This document shows, in pieces, positions 32,659-45,760 of a DNA stretch of 64,000 nt. Source of the stretch: Acanthornis magna (taxonomy: Eukaryota; Chordata; Aves; Passeriformes; Acanthizidae); assembly GCA_036785705.1 (NCBI GenBank), contig JAWUZG010000332.1, positions 4,526,001 to 4,590,000 of the forward strand, in the 5' to 3' direction. The notes under the pieces are model-generated. The model searched no databases and was not told where the DNA came from. It saw only the letters and a program-made list of their open reading frames with translations. The position numbers were made by a program, and so were the translations under genes. Within the stretch, counting starts at the first letter, position 1, and every line of letters starts with the position of its first letter.

Positions 32659-35127
32659 ATGTGCGCGGCGGGGAGGCGCTGGGGCCGGCGGCAGCGAGCT
32701 CTGCTCTGGGCCGTCCTGCTGACGGCGTGGGAGGCAGCGTGGGGGCAGTTGCGCTACTCGGTGCCCGAGGAGATGCCCAAGGGATCGTTCGTGGGTGACG
32801 TGGCCAAGGACCTGGGGCTGCAGCTGCCGGAGCTCCGCGACCGCGGCGTTCGCATTGTTTCTGAAGGTAGGACTCAGTATTTCTCTCTGCACGGGAAGAC
32901 GGGACATTTAGTGACGGCGGAGAGGATCGACAGAGAGCAGCTGTGCGAGAGTGTGCAGCAATGCGTGCTCCGCTGTGAGCTGATAGTGGAGGGACAAATG
33001 ACAGTTTACGGAATCGTAGTGGAAATCACGGACATTAACGACAACGCGCCCAGCTTCAAGGAAATTGAGTTGGAAGAGAGAATAAGTGAGACGGCAGCCC
33101 CGGGGTCGCGATTCCCCTTGGCCGAGGCTCACGACCCGGACTCGGGCCAGAATTCCCTGCAGAGCTACGAGCTGAGCGGCGACGAGCACTTCTCGCTGGC
33201 CGTGCAGGCGGGCCCCGGCGGCGATCAGCGTCCCGAGCTGGTGCTGGCGAAGGCGCTGGACCGGGAGGAGGCGGCGTTTCACGAGCTGGTGATGAAGGCG
33301 AGTGACGGCGGCGATCCGGCGCTGACGGGCACGGCTCGGATTCGCGTGACGGTGCTGGATGCGAACGACAACGCTCCCGTGTTCAGCCAGTCGGAGTACA
33401 CGGTGCGTGTGCCCGAGGACGTGCCTGTGGGCTCCACCGTCGTCACCGTCACGGCCAATGACGTGGACGAGGGGTTGAACGGGCACGTGAAATACTCCTT
33501 TAAGAAAATCACAGATAAAGCCTCGAAGATATTCCATCTGGACTCTGAGACGGGTGTGATCACGTTGCTGCAGGGTCCGGACTTCGAGGAAAGTGATTCG
33601 TACGAGCTGGAGGTGCAGGCACGGGACGGCGCCGGGCTTTCTGACACTGCCAAAGTCGCGATTACTGTCACCGACATAAATGATAACGCACCCGTAATTT
33701 CGGTGCGGTCAGCGCTGAGGGAGATCTCTGAGGACTCCCCGTCAGGGACGGTGGTAGCCCTCCTACACGTGCAGGACCGCGACTCGGGGGTGAATGGCGA
33801 CGTGCGCTGCTCGCTCGACGAAGGCGTTCCGTTCCGGCTGGAGAAATCTTTTGAGGATTACTACCGTGTGGTGACAGCGAGAGAGCTGGACCGTGAGCAG
33901 GTGTCGGAGTACAACGTGACGGTGCGGGCGGCCGACGGCGGGTCGCCGCCCCTGCAGAGCAGCGCCGTGCTGTCGCTGCGGGTGCTGGACGTGAACGACA
34001 ACGCGCCGGTGTTCGCGCAGGAGCGCTACAGCGCGCGTGTGGCGGAGAACAACGCGGCGGGCGCGCTGGTGCTGACGGTGCTTGCTAGGGACGCGGACTG
34101 GGGGCAGAACGCGCGCGTGCGCTACCGGCTGTCGGAGGGGCGGGTGCGGGGCGCGCCGCTGTCGTCGTACGTGTCGGTGCAGGCGGAGACGGGCGCGCTG
34201 TACGCGCTGCGCTCCTTCGACTACGAGGAGGTGCGCGAGCTGGAGCTGTGCGTGCGTGCGGAGGACGGCGGCGCGCCGGCGCTGAGCAGCAACGTGTCGG
34301 TGCGGCTGCTGATCGTGGACGAGAACGACAACGCGCCGCAGGTGCTCTACCCGCCGCTGGCGCCGCCGGCGGGGGCGAGGTCGTTCCCGGGCGCGGTGTG
34401 GTCGGGCGTGGAGCTGGCGCCGCGCTCGTCGGAGCCCGGCGCGCTGGTGGCCAAGGTGGTGGCGGTGGACGCGGACGCGGGTCAGAACGCGTGGCTGTCG
34501 TACGAGCTGGCCAAGGCGACGGAGCCGGGGCTGTTCCGCGTGGGGCTGCACAGCGGCGAGGTGCGCACGGCGCGCTTCCCGCTGGCCCGCGACGCGGCGC
34601 GCCAGAGCCTGGTGGTGGTGGTGAAGGACCACGGGCGGCCGGCGCTGTCGGCCACGGCCACGCTCACCGTGGTGCTGGCCGAGAGCGTGGCCGAGCTGCT
34701 GGCCGAGCTGGGCAGCGCGGCCGACGCGGCGGCGCCGGGCGAGCCGGCCGGCAGCCTGACGCGCTGGCTCGTGCTGGCCGTGGCCGCCGTGTCGTGCCTC
34801 TTCCTCGCCTTCCTGCTGCTGCTGCTGGCGCTGCGCCTGCGCCGCTGGCGCCGGCAGCAGCTGCTGGCGGCGGCGAGCAGCGGCGCCTTGCGCGGCGTGC
34901 CGGTCTCGCACTTCGTGGGCATCGACGGCGTGCGCGCCTTCCTGCAGTCCTACTCGCACGAGGTGTCGCTCACGGCCGACTCGCGCAAGAGCCAGCTGCG
35001 CTTCTCGGGCGCCAGCTGCTGCGACACCCTGCCGGTCCCGGCCCGGCCACCTCCCGACGAGCCCACGCCGCTGCTCGGGGAGGAGGACCTTGCTGCCGCT
35101 CCACCCGCGGATCCCGCCCCTCCCTCG
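32659..35127 (+). CDS. PCDHGA-like: Protocadherin gamma-A-like variable exon gA3
   Basis: Exon of 823 codons ending TCG before gtgagt, phase 0. Standard PCDHGA-like layout: signal peptide, EC1-EC6, helix about 703-726, YSHEVSLTADSRKS tail. C-x5-C CESVQQC. EC1 RDRGVRIVSEGRTQYF as gA5; FKEIELEERISETAAPG as gA4; EC3 has EGPDFEESDSYELEV variants (LLQGPDFEESD) seen nowhere else here. The last residues of the tail (LAAAPPADPAPPS) differ from LSGAVPADPAPPS of gA1, gA2 and gA5. Downstream it carries the gA2-type flank and a nine-codon read-through (VSFRDRVFL), whereas its upstream spacer is of the gB1/gB4 type, so the duplication breakpoint lies within or next to this exon. An in-frame ATG at 32614 is not conserved. 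Confidence 0.93.
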
Positions 35128-36385
35128 GTGAGTTTTCGGGACAGAGTATTCCTATGACGCTTTCTCCTCATGCTCCCCTGCCTTTTTTCCCCTCCGTGTT
35201 TTCTGGCTTGCATTGGAGGTTTTGGTGAGAACGAAGGCAAAGCTTTGTTCAGTGACGTCGTGTAGTCTCATGCCTCTTGCAATGGGGGGTTCGGTGCTCA
35301 GCCTTCCATTTAGTGGAGGACGCAGGAGAAGGAAGGCTGCTGCTGGCAGGTGTTTTGTTAGATCAGAAGTTTGTGTATTTATCAGGTTCCGCGTATTTTC
35401 CCCCTGTGTCACCTCTGCTTTGTGGAATTTGTGTTTCTTTTAGTAATCGATCTTCTGAGCATTTGTATTGCTTTACTAAGAAGTGCAAGTTTTCGCTATT
35501 AACAGGCTCAGGTGTTTTCCTAAGAGAACATGTACTTGAACAGGTTAAGTGAGTCTTGAAGAAAATTGAACAGCTTGTGTGGAACTCCTCTGCTTGTCGT
35601 TATCAGCCTTTTTCGTTAGCCATCATATGTAATAGACGTCAGCAGGAAATGTCTTTGTGTTCATCCATGCTTTGATCTATATCCCCAGTGGAGGACTGGG
35701 CCAGACAACAACTGATTCTTGATGATGTCTGTCTGCCTGTTATGAAGATGAAGGATCCTCTTGAAAGGTGTGAATGTTTGAAAAGCCTGTGGGCGGATGA
35801 ATGGGGAGGAGGAAACAGGTGGAAATGTCGCAGGTGTTTTGTTGATTTCTTGTTGTTGAACGTAGAGCTGTGTCAAATGGAGCTGGATGAGCCTTGGCTC
35901 TAGAATATGTGGCATGCCAAGAGAATTGCCTGCGTGGGAAGGGAGAGATTCAAGGTGCATATGCAGATATAAGGAAGGATAATGTTCCCCCTGTGCAGAT
36001 GTTCACTGACTCAGTCTCTCTTGGAGGACTGCTCAGCTTTTCCTTTTGGATCTATGAAGTCCTTTGACCGAATTTCATTGAGCAGACAAATATATCTTCC
36101 ATAGTACAGAGATGTAAAAGTAACTGTGTGATGCCGGTGGTTTGAAGAAAAATGGTCTAGGAACTGGGTCTTCAGTGACACATGCTTTTAAGTTATATGT
36201 GTGAAATAACATTATGAATGTGATGGGTTGGAGAGCTGAGTCCTGTGAGCTGTGCCTGAATGTCTGTAGAAAGACTCAAAGGAATGTTTTTCTCCATTTC
36301 CTGTCCAGTTCCCATCTCTAGTATCAAGCAATGTGAGGTTTTTCTTCCCAAAATTACTGGCTAGAAGGTATACATTCTTCCTGCA
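35128..36385. repeat. gA3 3' flank, copy of the gA2 flank
   Basis: Collinear with 22,059-23,315 with scattered single-base changes. It joins directly to alpha copy 3. No gene is seen. Confidence 0.8.
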
Positions 36386-37619
36386 TGGAGGGCCCTGGGA
36401 GGTTCTCACAAAGTATTTGCATCTCATCATAATCCTGTAACTTTAATTTTGTACTTATGAAAGGGTCCATATGGGAGCTTTGGGAAGAACAAGCTCTGTA
36501 TTTGGTGCAACAACTGAATTAATCACCTATTCTTAGTATATAATCTAGAAGAGTGTTGTGAACTCTTCGATTCTGCAGGTGTTAACTTCATTCCTCTCTT
36601 GCCCAATGATCTGAAGATGGATCTTTCGTGTTTACAAGTGGAAAGAGAGAGACTTTGATAGACATGTTTCTTTAAAACGTCACTTTAAGAAATGCTTTTT
36701 CTTGTCACATGGTTAGGGTGAGAAGTCAAACATTATCCATTGTAAGGAGATGCTGTCTGAGCAACTTTTCTTTTGGTGGAGTCTCTCTGAATTCTGATGA
36801 TCTGTGATAATAATGTGAGCTGTGAAAACCATGTTAGCTGTGAAGGTTGTGAGGGAAATGCTCGGGGTGTGGTGTGTGAGGAGGTACTGGTGGAGACATG
36901 GCATGTGCTTTGTTGATCCCCAGACTTTTGCTGACCTTATGAAAATGAGTCAGGAGGAAACTGACGGTGTTATATTGCATGGTTTGGACTCATATAGTTT
37001 TGGGTTCCACATTCTTTTTCATTAAGAGTGGTAGTCACACATCTTGTGAGGAGTCCGTATGCTGAAGAACAGTGATGTTGCCTTTGAGCTGATACTCTGA
37101 TGACTGGGTCTTTGACAGAGCTGGTAACAACTCATGGCCTATATAATGTGTGACATTTGTTCAAATTATCAGGAGGAACAGAATAATCTTTGTAGTGATG
37201 CTTGGGATCCGAGAAGCTGTGCACACAACTTTTCTTCTAATAATGTCTACATGCAAAATTCACTTTCCTATTGTGTTATGTTTGGACAGAGAGAAGTCTG
37301 TCTATCCAGAGACAGGGCTAATGCTGAAGTTCCCTGTGGTATAGTTTGAAACGGGTAAGTGAATTCTGTAAAGTAGTGTTTGTCCTAGTAGTTAGATGAG
37401 GCTGACTGCTGTGGCTCCAAGCTTTTTTTTTAATCTTACTATCCAAGGAAATGAGTGCATCTGGGACCTATGTAGTGATCTCCTGTGTGAGCCTCCTGTG
37501 TACTAGTTACAGTCTGGTTGCTTTTGTTGTGTACATGCCACAGTTGACACAACCTTAAATGTGAGGCCATGACTGATACTCAGTGGGTGGTTTCCCATTC
37601 TTGTCTTAGCTGATAAGTC

Positions 37620-37690
37620 TTTTTCAATTTTTTCTATTTGGGTTGGGTTTTTTGTTTGTTTGTTTTCTTTTTTGTTGTTGTTTTTTTCAG
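37620..37690. repeat. T-rich / GTTT low-complexity tract (alpha copy 3)
   Basis: Third copy of the TTTG-rich run, ending in poly-T plus CAGGGAG. Confidence 0.7.
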
Positions 37691-37796
37691 GGAGCAAAGT
37701 TGTTCCTCATTGTGCCAGGCAATCCTGCAGACTCCAAAACATGTCTTATAATTATCCAGCAGGGAGACTATTTCTCATGCATATCTTGAAGCTGTT

Positions 37797-37951
37797 CATA
37801 GAATCATAGAAACACAGAATCATAGAACGATTAGGGTTGGAAAGGACCTTGTAGATCATCTCATTCCAACTCTTCTGCCATCGGCAGGGAGACCTTCCAT
37901 GAGACCAGGTTGTTCACAGCCCCACCCAGCCTGACCTTGAAAATTTCATTA
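37797..37951 (-). mobile_element. CR1 LINE 3'-end fragment, minus strand (alpha copy 3)
   Basis: Same insertion as 1384-1532 and 24718-24871, at the same place relative to the T-rich tract, so it was inherited by duplication and is not a new insertion. Confidence 0.87.
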
Positions 37952-39875
37952 AGAAATACAGCATCATAAATATATATTTCCCTAATATGTGGTTTTCTCT
38001 GTGGCAAACATACAACCAAAATTTTGGCATATGTTGATATTGAAATTAAAGGCTGTGAATGTAGAGTGAGGAGAGTGAGAACTCAGTTTTGTGCCAGGAA
38101 AATCGATGTATCACTGATTTGGCTGAGAAATGGTTTGATTTCATGCTTGCTTCTAAGACCAGTGCCATTTCTCTTCTGATCCTGGTTTCTCTGTTACGAA
38201 AGACAATGACAGTCCTCCAGTAATAACTTTTTACTATAATAGAGTAACTATTCATGTAGAACCATGATTCTTGGCTAAAACAGGTAATTAATCCTGTGTG
38301 AAACCTCCAGTATCTGCCTTCATCTCTATGTAACATTGTGATGTAGTGTTTCTTCGGAGTTGTAATTACACCTTCCTTCAGACCTTTGTTTCTGGGAAGG
38401 TTGCAGTTCATTTTCACAATTCTGGTCAGTACTCTTACATTTGAAACCGTGACTGCTGTTTTTCAGCATATCCTTACTTCAGCCACCTAGGACAGAATGG
38501 TGTTTGTGAGGAATAGAAAGCAGAAGCAATAATAGAATCTGTTGTAATTTGTCTGAAGATTTACCTCGAGAAAGAGGTGGATGCAAAGCTGTTTAAAATT
38601 ATAATTTCATAATTGTGCAAGGTGAGCAGGCCACACAGTAGAAAATGCTTGCTGAGGTGAGGACTAATTCTTAAAATGAACTTGCCTATCATGTAGTCCA
38701 AAGTAAGTCTTAAGGGCCATACTTGCAGCTTGAGACCTCAATGACTTCCAGGTGCTCTAAGGGATGAATTTCAAGGCCTGCAATAAAGGTGTAAAAGACC
38801 TCCTGGTGAGCATCTCTAACAACTTGTTGTCATCTAATGCTTCCTTGCCTTGTCTGATTTATGTTTTGAGAGGTTTGTGTTTTGGTTTCTCGTTTTCTTT
38901 TTTTGTTTTTTCTCCTTGATTTACTCTGAATGTGGGTGCACTTCCAATTATCAACAACCTATCTTCTTTTAGCAATGTATTGGATATTAGTGACTCTTGC
39001 TCTTGTTACAGGAGGAGTGAAAGGCAGGAGATATGAGAGTGACTTTGTGTTCTGTTATTGTTGGGAGAAGTAGATGTAAATACTACCTCAGTGGAAGTTG
39101 CATCTCTGTGGAAAAGTGCATGTGATAAAGAGGGGGAGGAGATTCCCTCTAAGCCAATAGTTTGACGAGCCATTCTCCTCTGGATGACTGCCATTCTTTC
39201 AGTTTGGCTGTTTATCATTTGTGTGCATTAGAATCCTTCATTTCCATCTCAGAATGGTGGTGAGCAGACAAATGTACCTCCCTTCTGGGTGTTATTGTAG
39301 TGCAGTATCATCTCATGATAAATTTGAGCAGTGAGGAGAGGGCCACAAGAAAAACCTTCCAGTTGTATGGCATAAAAGGAAGAGAAGTCTGAGAAGATCT
39401 GAGTGAGGCTGTAGTCAGTCATTTGCTTGCTTATTGTATGTCATAGAGAACACAAGCTTGTGCCTGATGGGGTACAGTGTGATTTGAGTTGCTTCTGTAG
39501 AGCAAGTGAGACCTATACAATATTATTGCACATCATCTGTTAATTTCTATGTTTTTTCTCTCTATTGCATTACTTGTTGTCATGAGCTCCACCTCAGGGT
39601 ATCTGATCTTATGTTGAAGGTCACATCTGTCCCAATTGTCTGAGTGCAGGTGCAGTTCCTACAGACATCTGTGATGTTTGCAGCTGTACAGAGGAAAGGT
39701 TTCATGGACATAGGTGTGCTCAGGAGCACTTTGTCTGTAGTGTAATTAATCAAAAGTATCTCTATTGCAGTCCTCAAAATGCATAGTGGCCACACTGCCC
39801 AGCCAAGGTTTCCATGAACAGATCAGGGGCCAGTGGGAGAAACTGTTCTGTTTCCCCCACATCATCGCCCCGAAG

Positions 39876-40596
39876 AACATACTGGGCACTCGTCTGAAGG
39901 CTGTTAAATGGGTGAGGAACTGGCTGGATAGTCACCTCCAAAGAGTTATAGAGGGTGGCTCAATGTCCAAGTGGAAAGCAGTAACTTGTGCTGTCCCTCC
40001 AGAGTCCTTACAGGGACCTGTACCTTTTAGTGTCCACAGACAATGGGACTGAGTGCACTTTCAGCAAATGTTCAGCTGACACCAAGCTGAGTTGATTCAC
40101 GAGAGGGCAGAGATGTCAACGAGGGATAGGCTGGAGCAGTGGCCCCATCAAAAGTGGCCCCAAACACCAGAAGTTGAACAAGGCCAAGTGCAAGGTCCTG
40201 CGCCTGGGTTGGGGCAATCCCCAGGTACAACAGAGTGGGGGATAGGGAACAGCTTTGCAAAAAAGTGTTTTGGGTTATTCGTGGCTGATAAAATGGGACA
40301 TGAATTGGCAAGGTTGTATTGTCGGATACAATTGTAGGATACAATTCTGCTCAAATTGTATCCCACACTACATTACAAGTACTCTGATCAGCAGGTTGAG
40401 GGAGGTCGTTGACCTTCTCTAAACTACATTTTTGAGACTGCAGCTATATTACCTCATGCAGATCTGGGGCCAATATTCCAAAAAGACTTGTTAGAGTCCC
40501 CAGAAGGATCATGCAAGTGGTCTGAGGGCTGGAACATCTCTGTTATGCAGGAGGACTGAAGGAGTTCAAGTCTTCAGGCATGAAGAAAAGATGCCT
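39876..40596 (+). mobile_element. CR1 LINE reverse-transcriptase remnant (alpha copy 3)
   Basis: Almost identical to 26,790-27,510, with only single-base changes seen by eye. It is broken by the same stops and frame changes, so the decay happened before the copies were made or equalised. Confidence 0.82.
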
Positions 40597-41327
40597 CTGT
40601 GTAGACTTTTCAAATGATTTTTGCTGTTTAAATGTATAAAGTAAATTTATAAGAATGATGGAGAGAGCTCTTTTTACCAGGGCCTGTGGTGACAGGAGAG
40701 GGGACAAGTGTTTTTAACTGAAAAAGGATAGGTTTTGATTAGGAGAAAGGTTTACAGTGTGGGTTGTGAGAAAATGTAACATATTGCCCAAAGAAGATAT
40801 GAATATGCCTCCAACGTTCAATTTAAGCCGAAAGTGTTCCTGCTCATGGCAGAGTTGTGGATTCAATGACTATTAGAGAACACATCCAACTGAAAACATT
40901 ATTTGGATCTCTGAAGAACTCAATGATGCTTAGTACTTCGCCACTGTCAAGCCCTCAGATATGGAGACGCAGATGAAACAACTTTCATGAATCAGAAAGG
41001 AGTACATCTTAATCTGCTGTTTTAAGATAGAGATTGCTTATATTCCTTCAGGCTGATCTATCTCTCAAGTTAATCTCTCCCAAGTTATGAAAGGAGACTT
41101 CAAGATATGTGACATAGTAGAAAAAAGCTCTTGAAGTCTTCCCTATGATATCGTTTATTGCTGCTATAGATGCGCCGTGATTTTATAAAGAGCTGCTGAA
41201 TGCTATTATTTACTTCCTTGTCAAGAATATTTGCTTCTGACTATTCCATGTGATCCAAAACGATTCACTAAGAGCACCCGAGAGCGCATCTGAGATACCA
41301 ACGCCTTTAGAATCGCATTAAGCGTCG

Positions 41328-41434
41328 GCTTCTTCGCTTGCTGATTGCAGACTGACAGAGAGCCCCCGGAGCGGTGCAGCGCTGAGCCCCGCCCAAAGCC
41401 GGGCCCCCTTGAGCGCGGCCATCCGGCGGCTGCA
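41328..41434 (+). promoter_or_regulatory. gB4 promoter block
   Basis: cttcttcgcttgctgattg, ggagcggtgcagcgctgag, GC box CCCCGCCC (41387-41394). CGCT cores are kept at both places, and the GC box is intact, unlike its duplication partner gB3. Confidence 0.55.
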
Positions 41435-41568
41435 GTGGCGTCGCGGCGCCTCCGGGTGCCGCTGTTGGCCGCCGCCGAACGGCGCTGGAGCCGCCGCCGC
41501 CGCAGCCGCGTCCTGCCCCCGCAGGCTGCTCGCTCGCCCGGCGCCGGCCACAGCGGCAGCGGCACGGC

Positions 41569-41595
41569 CAGCAGCAGCAGCAGCAGCGGCGGCGG
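41569..41595 (+). repeat. (CAG)6(CGG)3 in gB4 leader
   Basis: Identical in form to gB1 and gB2 and different from its tandem partner gB3. Confidence 0.85.
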
Positions 41596-41752
41596 CGAGA
41601 GGCGGCTCTTGGCGGTTCCTGCAGCGGCGTCCGAGGCGGCCAGAGCGGCCTGGCTGTGCTGCGGCGGCCCCTGCGCTGGCTGGCGAGAGCGGCTGGAAGG
41701 GAGGCAGGGCAGCGGCAGGAGGCAGGAGAGCGGCGAGCGCTGCGCCAAGACA

Positions 41753-44227
41753 ATGGCGGTGAGGCGGCGGCAGAGGCGCGGGCCGGGCGGCGGGCGAGCG
41801 CTGCTGGCCGCGGTGCTGCTGTGCGTGTGCTGCCGGGCGGCGGCGGAGCGGGTCCGCTACACCATCGCCGAGGAGCTGGCCAGAGGCTCGCTCGTGGGGC
41901 CGCTGGCGCGGGACCTGGGGCTCAGCGCCGACGAGCTGCCGGCGCGCAAGCTGCGGGTGGCATCTGCCGGCAAGAAGCAGCTGAAATATTTCACGGTGAA
42001 TGAGGAAAACGGGAATCTCTACGTGAACGAGAGGCTGGACCGGGAGGAGATGTGTGGCGATTCGGCGTCCTGCTCCGTCAGCTTCGAGGCGCTGGTGCAC
42101 AACCCGCTGAACATTTTCCGCGTCGAGGTGGCCATCGAGGACGTGAATGACAACTCCCCGGTCTTCAGCAAGGCTGTTCTGGACCTCGAGATTGGTGAAT
42201 GGACTCTTCCCGGAGCTCGTTTTCCGCTGGAGATGGCCCGAGATACGGATGTGGGCAGCAACTCCCTTCTGACTTACCAGCTCACCAGCAATCCGTCCTT
42301 CTCACTGTCTGTGAAAGACAGACCAGGTGGAAAGAAGCAGCCCGAATTAGTGCTGGACAAAGCTCTGGACCGGGAGAAGCAAAGCTCTTTTGAGTTGGTG
42401 CTGACAGCAGTGGACGGCGGGGACCCCGCGAGGTCCGGGACTGTCCAGGTTCGGGTCAACGTGATGGACTTAAATGACAACCCGCCCGTGTTCAGTAAAA
42501 GCGTCTACGAGGCACAAGTGGCAGAGAATCTGCCCGTGGGGTCTCTAGTGCTGCGGGTTCGGGCGACGGATGCGGACGCGGGCGCCAATGGGGAAGTTTC
42601 CTACTCCTTCGGCAATGTCCCCGACGCCGTCAGGGCATTGTTCGCAGTTGACAGCGAGAGCGGCGAGATCAGGACAGCGGGTCCCCTCGATTTCGAGGAG
42701 AAGCGTAAATACATTTTCGGTTTGGATGCGATGGACGGCGGCGGGCTCACCGATCACTGCGAAGTTCAGATAGACGTCACGGACGAGAATGACAACTCCC
42801 CCGAGATCGCAATTCTGTCTCTCTCGAGCCCGGTGCCTGAGGACGCGCCGGTCGGCACCGTGGTGGCCCTGCTGAACGTGAATGACCCGGACTCGGGCGA
42901 GAACGGTCAGGTGTCGTGCGAGCTGTCGGGCGAGGCGCCGCTCTCGATTATGGCGTCCTCGGGCAGCTCGTACAAGGTGGTTACGGCGAGCGCGCTGGAC
43001 CGCGAGCAGGCGTCCGAGCACCGCGTGACGGTGGTGGCCCGGGACGGGGGCAGGCCGGCGCAGTCGAGCCGCACGGAGCTGGTGCTGGAGGTGTCGGACG
43101 TGAACGACAACGCGCCGGTGTTCGAGGAGGCGGCGTACAGCGCCTACGTGGCGGAGAACAACGCGGCGGGCGCGCTGGTGCTGCGCGTGCAGGCGCGGGA
43201 CGCGGACGCGGGCGCCAACGGGCGCGTGAGCTACTGGCTGGCGGGCGGCAGCGCGGGCGCGGCGGGCGCGGCGCCGCTCGTGTCGGTGGAGGCGCGGAGC
43301 GGCGCGCTGTACGCGCAGCGCTCCTTCGACTACGAGCAGTGCCGCGAGTTCGCCGTGGAGGTGCGGGCGCAGGACGGCGGCGCGCCGGCGCGCAGCTCCA
43401 CGGCCACGGTGCGCGTCTTCGTGCTGGACCGCAACGACAACGCGCCAAGGGTGCTCTGGCCGGCGGCGCCGGGAGCGGGTGCTGTGGCCCCCGGAGAGGC
43501 TCTGGCGGCGACACCTTTCGAGGTGGTTCCGCGTTCGGCCGAGGCCGGGTACCTGGTGGCCAAGGTGGTGGCGGTGGACGCGGACGCGGGGCGCAACGCG
43601 TGGCTGTCGTACGAGCTGGTGCAGGCGTCGGAGCCGGCGCTGTTCCGCGTGGGGCTGCACAGCGGCGAGGTGCGCACGGCGCGCGCCGTGTCCGAGAGGG
43701 ACGCGGCCAAGCAGCGCGTGGTGGCCGTGGTGAAGGACCACGGGCAGCCGGCGCTGTCGGCCACGGCCACGCTGCACGTGGTGCTGGCCGAGAGCTTGCA
43801 GGAGGCGCTGCCGGAGCTGAGCGAGCGGGCGGCAGGCGCCGAGGCGCCGGCGGCCGAGCTGCAGTTCTACCTGGTGCTGGCGCTGGCGCTGCTGTCGGCG
43901 CTCTTCCTGCTGAGCGTGGCGCTGGCCGTGCTGGCGCGCCTGCGCCGGGCCGGGCCGCCCGCCGTGCTGCGCTGCCTGGGCGCGCAGCGCTTCTCGGTGG
44001 CCGGCGCCGCCTTCCCGGCCGACTTCTGCGAGGGCACCTTGCCCTACTCCTACAACCTGTGCGTGGCGGCGCCGGCGCGCGCCGTGCCCGAGGCCGCTTG
44101 GCCGCCGCCGCCGCCGGTGCCCATCCTGTCTGCGGAGGAGCTTCTGGGCGGGGATTGCTGCGAGAAGCCGAACCCGAGTAGTACCGTCGTTGTGGGAGAG
44201 CCGCCCGCCGACCCTGACGCAACTCAG
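41753..44227 (+). CDS. PCDHGB-like: Protocadherin gamma-B-like variable exon gB4
   Basis: Exon of 825 codons, donor after CAG (gtctgt), phase 0. It has the signal peptide, EC1-EC6, helix about 705-729, and [13 protein letters not shown] tail. C-x5-C CGDSASC. The EC2-3 linker is VNVMDLNDNPP as in gB1, and the EC3-4 linker DENDNSPEIAI is unique here. EC4 has MASSGSSYKVV where the other gB copies have VASSGG. EC5-6 is AVAPGEALAATPF with ELVQASEPALF, the gB3/gB5 haplotype. Tandem duplicate of gB3 by position (starts 13,090 bp apart), but its 5' leader repeat and EC2 match gB1 better, again indicating mosaic exchange. Read-through stops at 44269. Confidence 0.93.
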
Positions 44228-45444
44228 GTCTGTAAAACCCACGTGTTCTTTTCTTTGAGCTTTTCCTAATCACGTGCGGCGGTACTTTCTTAGGCTTCGG
44301 TCCTCTTTTGGTCTGACTCGTACAGGTCTGTGTTTCAATGAAGCCCTGTAAGAATCCTGTCCTGTGTCTTTTAATAGCTGGAGGTGCGAACGGGCATTTC
44401 TGGTCTCATCGGCTGTCATACCTGTGGGCTTAGTGGAATGTCTCTTTCAGCTCCTAGTGCATACAATGTTCCTGAAGTGATTCTGCTTTGAGTTACATTT
44501 TCCTTTCTTTCATTTTCCCCTCAGAGCAGGCAGATTTAGACGGCAGCTTTTTCCTCCTGATATGTTGATGTTCAGCTGAAGAATTTTGTCTTCGAAACTT
44601 GTCTGGAAAGCTGAGTGTTTCTGATATTTATGGCAGGTTTTCAGTGTGCATAACGAGATGCGTTAATTTATGCTCTAAGTTTCAGATTCTTGTTTTCTGA
44701 CTTGGCTTTCTCGATTCACGTCTGGGTAACAGCTATAAAAGAAAGGTTTTCATTTACTGCTCCTTTTAGTGTTGCTCTCCAAAGGAAACATACATGTGGA
44801 TCACTCAGTAGAGAAGTGAGACGTCATTCCTTCATAATGAATTCTGCTCCCCTCTTGTATGTACTCTCAGTCTTTGGAGGGAAGGTAGCTGTTTAACTGC
44901 CAGGTTTCCGTGAATAAATGAAATAAGTCTTTTCCGTGTCACCGCCCACCTCATTAATTGTCAGACATATAGGGGAGGATTTTTCGTTCAGTTTTGCTGT
45001 CCAAAATTATTCAGATGTGTTGTTGGGTCTTTGGGGGGGGGGGGGGCATCACGCACGTTCAGGTTCAGTGGGAAAATTTTGACTACAAAGCTTGGGTTGT
45101 CTGAAATGGTAGGAGTTACTGAAGTTCCAAGCGGATTCTTACTCTATAAGATTAGATCTGCTAGTTGTAAATGATGGGCTCAGGAAAACGGAGTGAAAGT
45201 TTCTCCTTCCTGATCCATGTTTCCCGAATTGAAGTACTGGGACTTGGGTGGCTGCTGAAGAAATACCCCGTTGGTTAATGCTGGTTCGCTGCTGTACTCC
45301 ACATGGAATATAAGAGTGCTTCCCTAATGAAAGGTCAGGTTTTTGCGATTGTGTGCTTTGGTAGGAGGCGGCTTTAAAAAGACAGCGTTAGTCCTGCTGG
45401 ACTGGACACTGCGACCTGAGAAAGTTGCCCGTGGGCAAGGCAGG
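44228..45444. repeat. Spacer gB4-gA4
   Basis: Third member of the spacer family of gB1 and gB3. It contains a 14-base G run at 45033-45046 where the other two copies have only poly-T or five Gs. No gene is seen. Confidence 0.8.
45033..45046. repeat. Poly-G run, 14 bases
   Basis: Homopolymer in the gB4-gA4 spacer. It could form a G-quadruplex or be a length-uncertain assembly site. Confidence 0.85.
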
Positions 45445-45562
45445 GCGGGCAGCGCTCGGCAGCGCTCGGTGCGTGCAGTGCCGGGAGGAGGCTGCGGGCG
45501 CCGCTGTTGACCGAGAGGAGCGAGAGGAAGATCGGAGCGCTGCAGTCAGCCCCGCCCGCTGC
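45445..45562 (+). promoter_or_regulatory. gA4 promoter block
   Basis: Doubled cagcgctcgg unit as in gA3, then gcg in place of gcc, TGCAGTGCC (45474-45482), gggaggaggctgcggg, and GC box CCCCGCCC (45550-45557). Confidence 0.55.
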
Positions 45563-45760
45563 CGACAGGCTCGATCTTCCCTGTCAAGCTCTGAGGCCGA
45601 GCGGTCTGCGAGCGACCCTGCGGTACAGACCCGTGCTGCAACGAGGGGGAAAGGCCGCGGCAGCAGCCGGTAGCGGCGAGCCGGAACCTGAGTGGAACAG
45701 GGAGGAACATCGGTAGACGGAGGCAGGAACAGCCGGCCGTGTTGCGGTGCCGCGATGGAG

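Larger units (their letters stand above)
36386..41327. repeat. Intergenic 'alpha' block, copy 3, upstream of gB4
   Basis: Third copy of the alpha unit, with the same CR1 remnants. Parts outside 38,881-40,690 are about equally different from copies 1 and 2, while that inner stretch is nearly identical to copy 2. No gene is seen. Confidence 0.8.
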
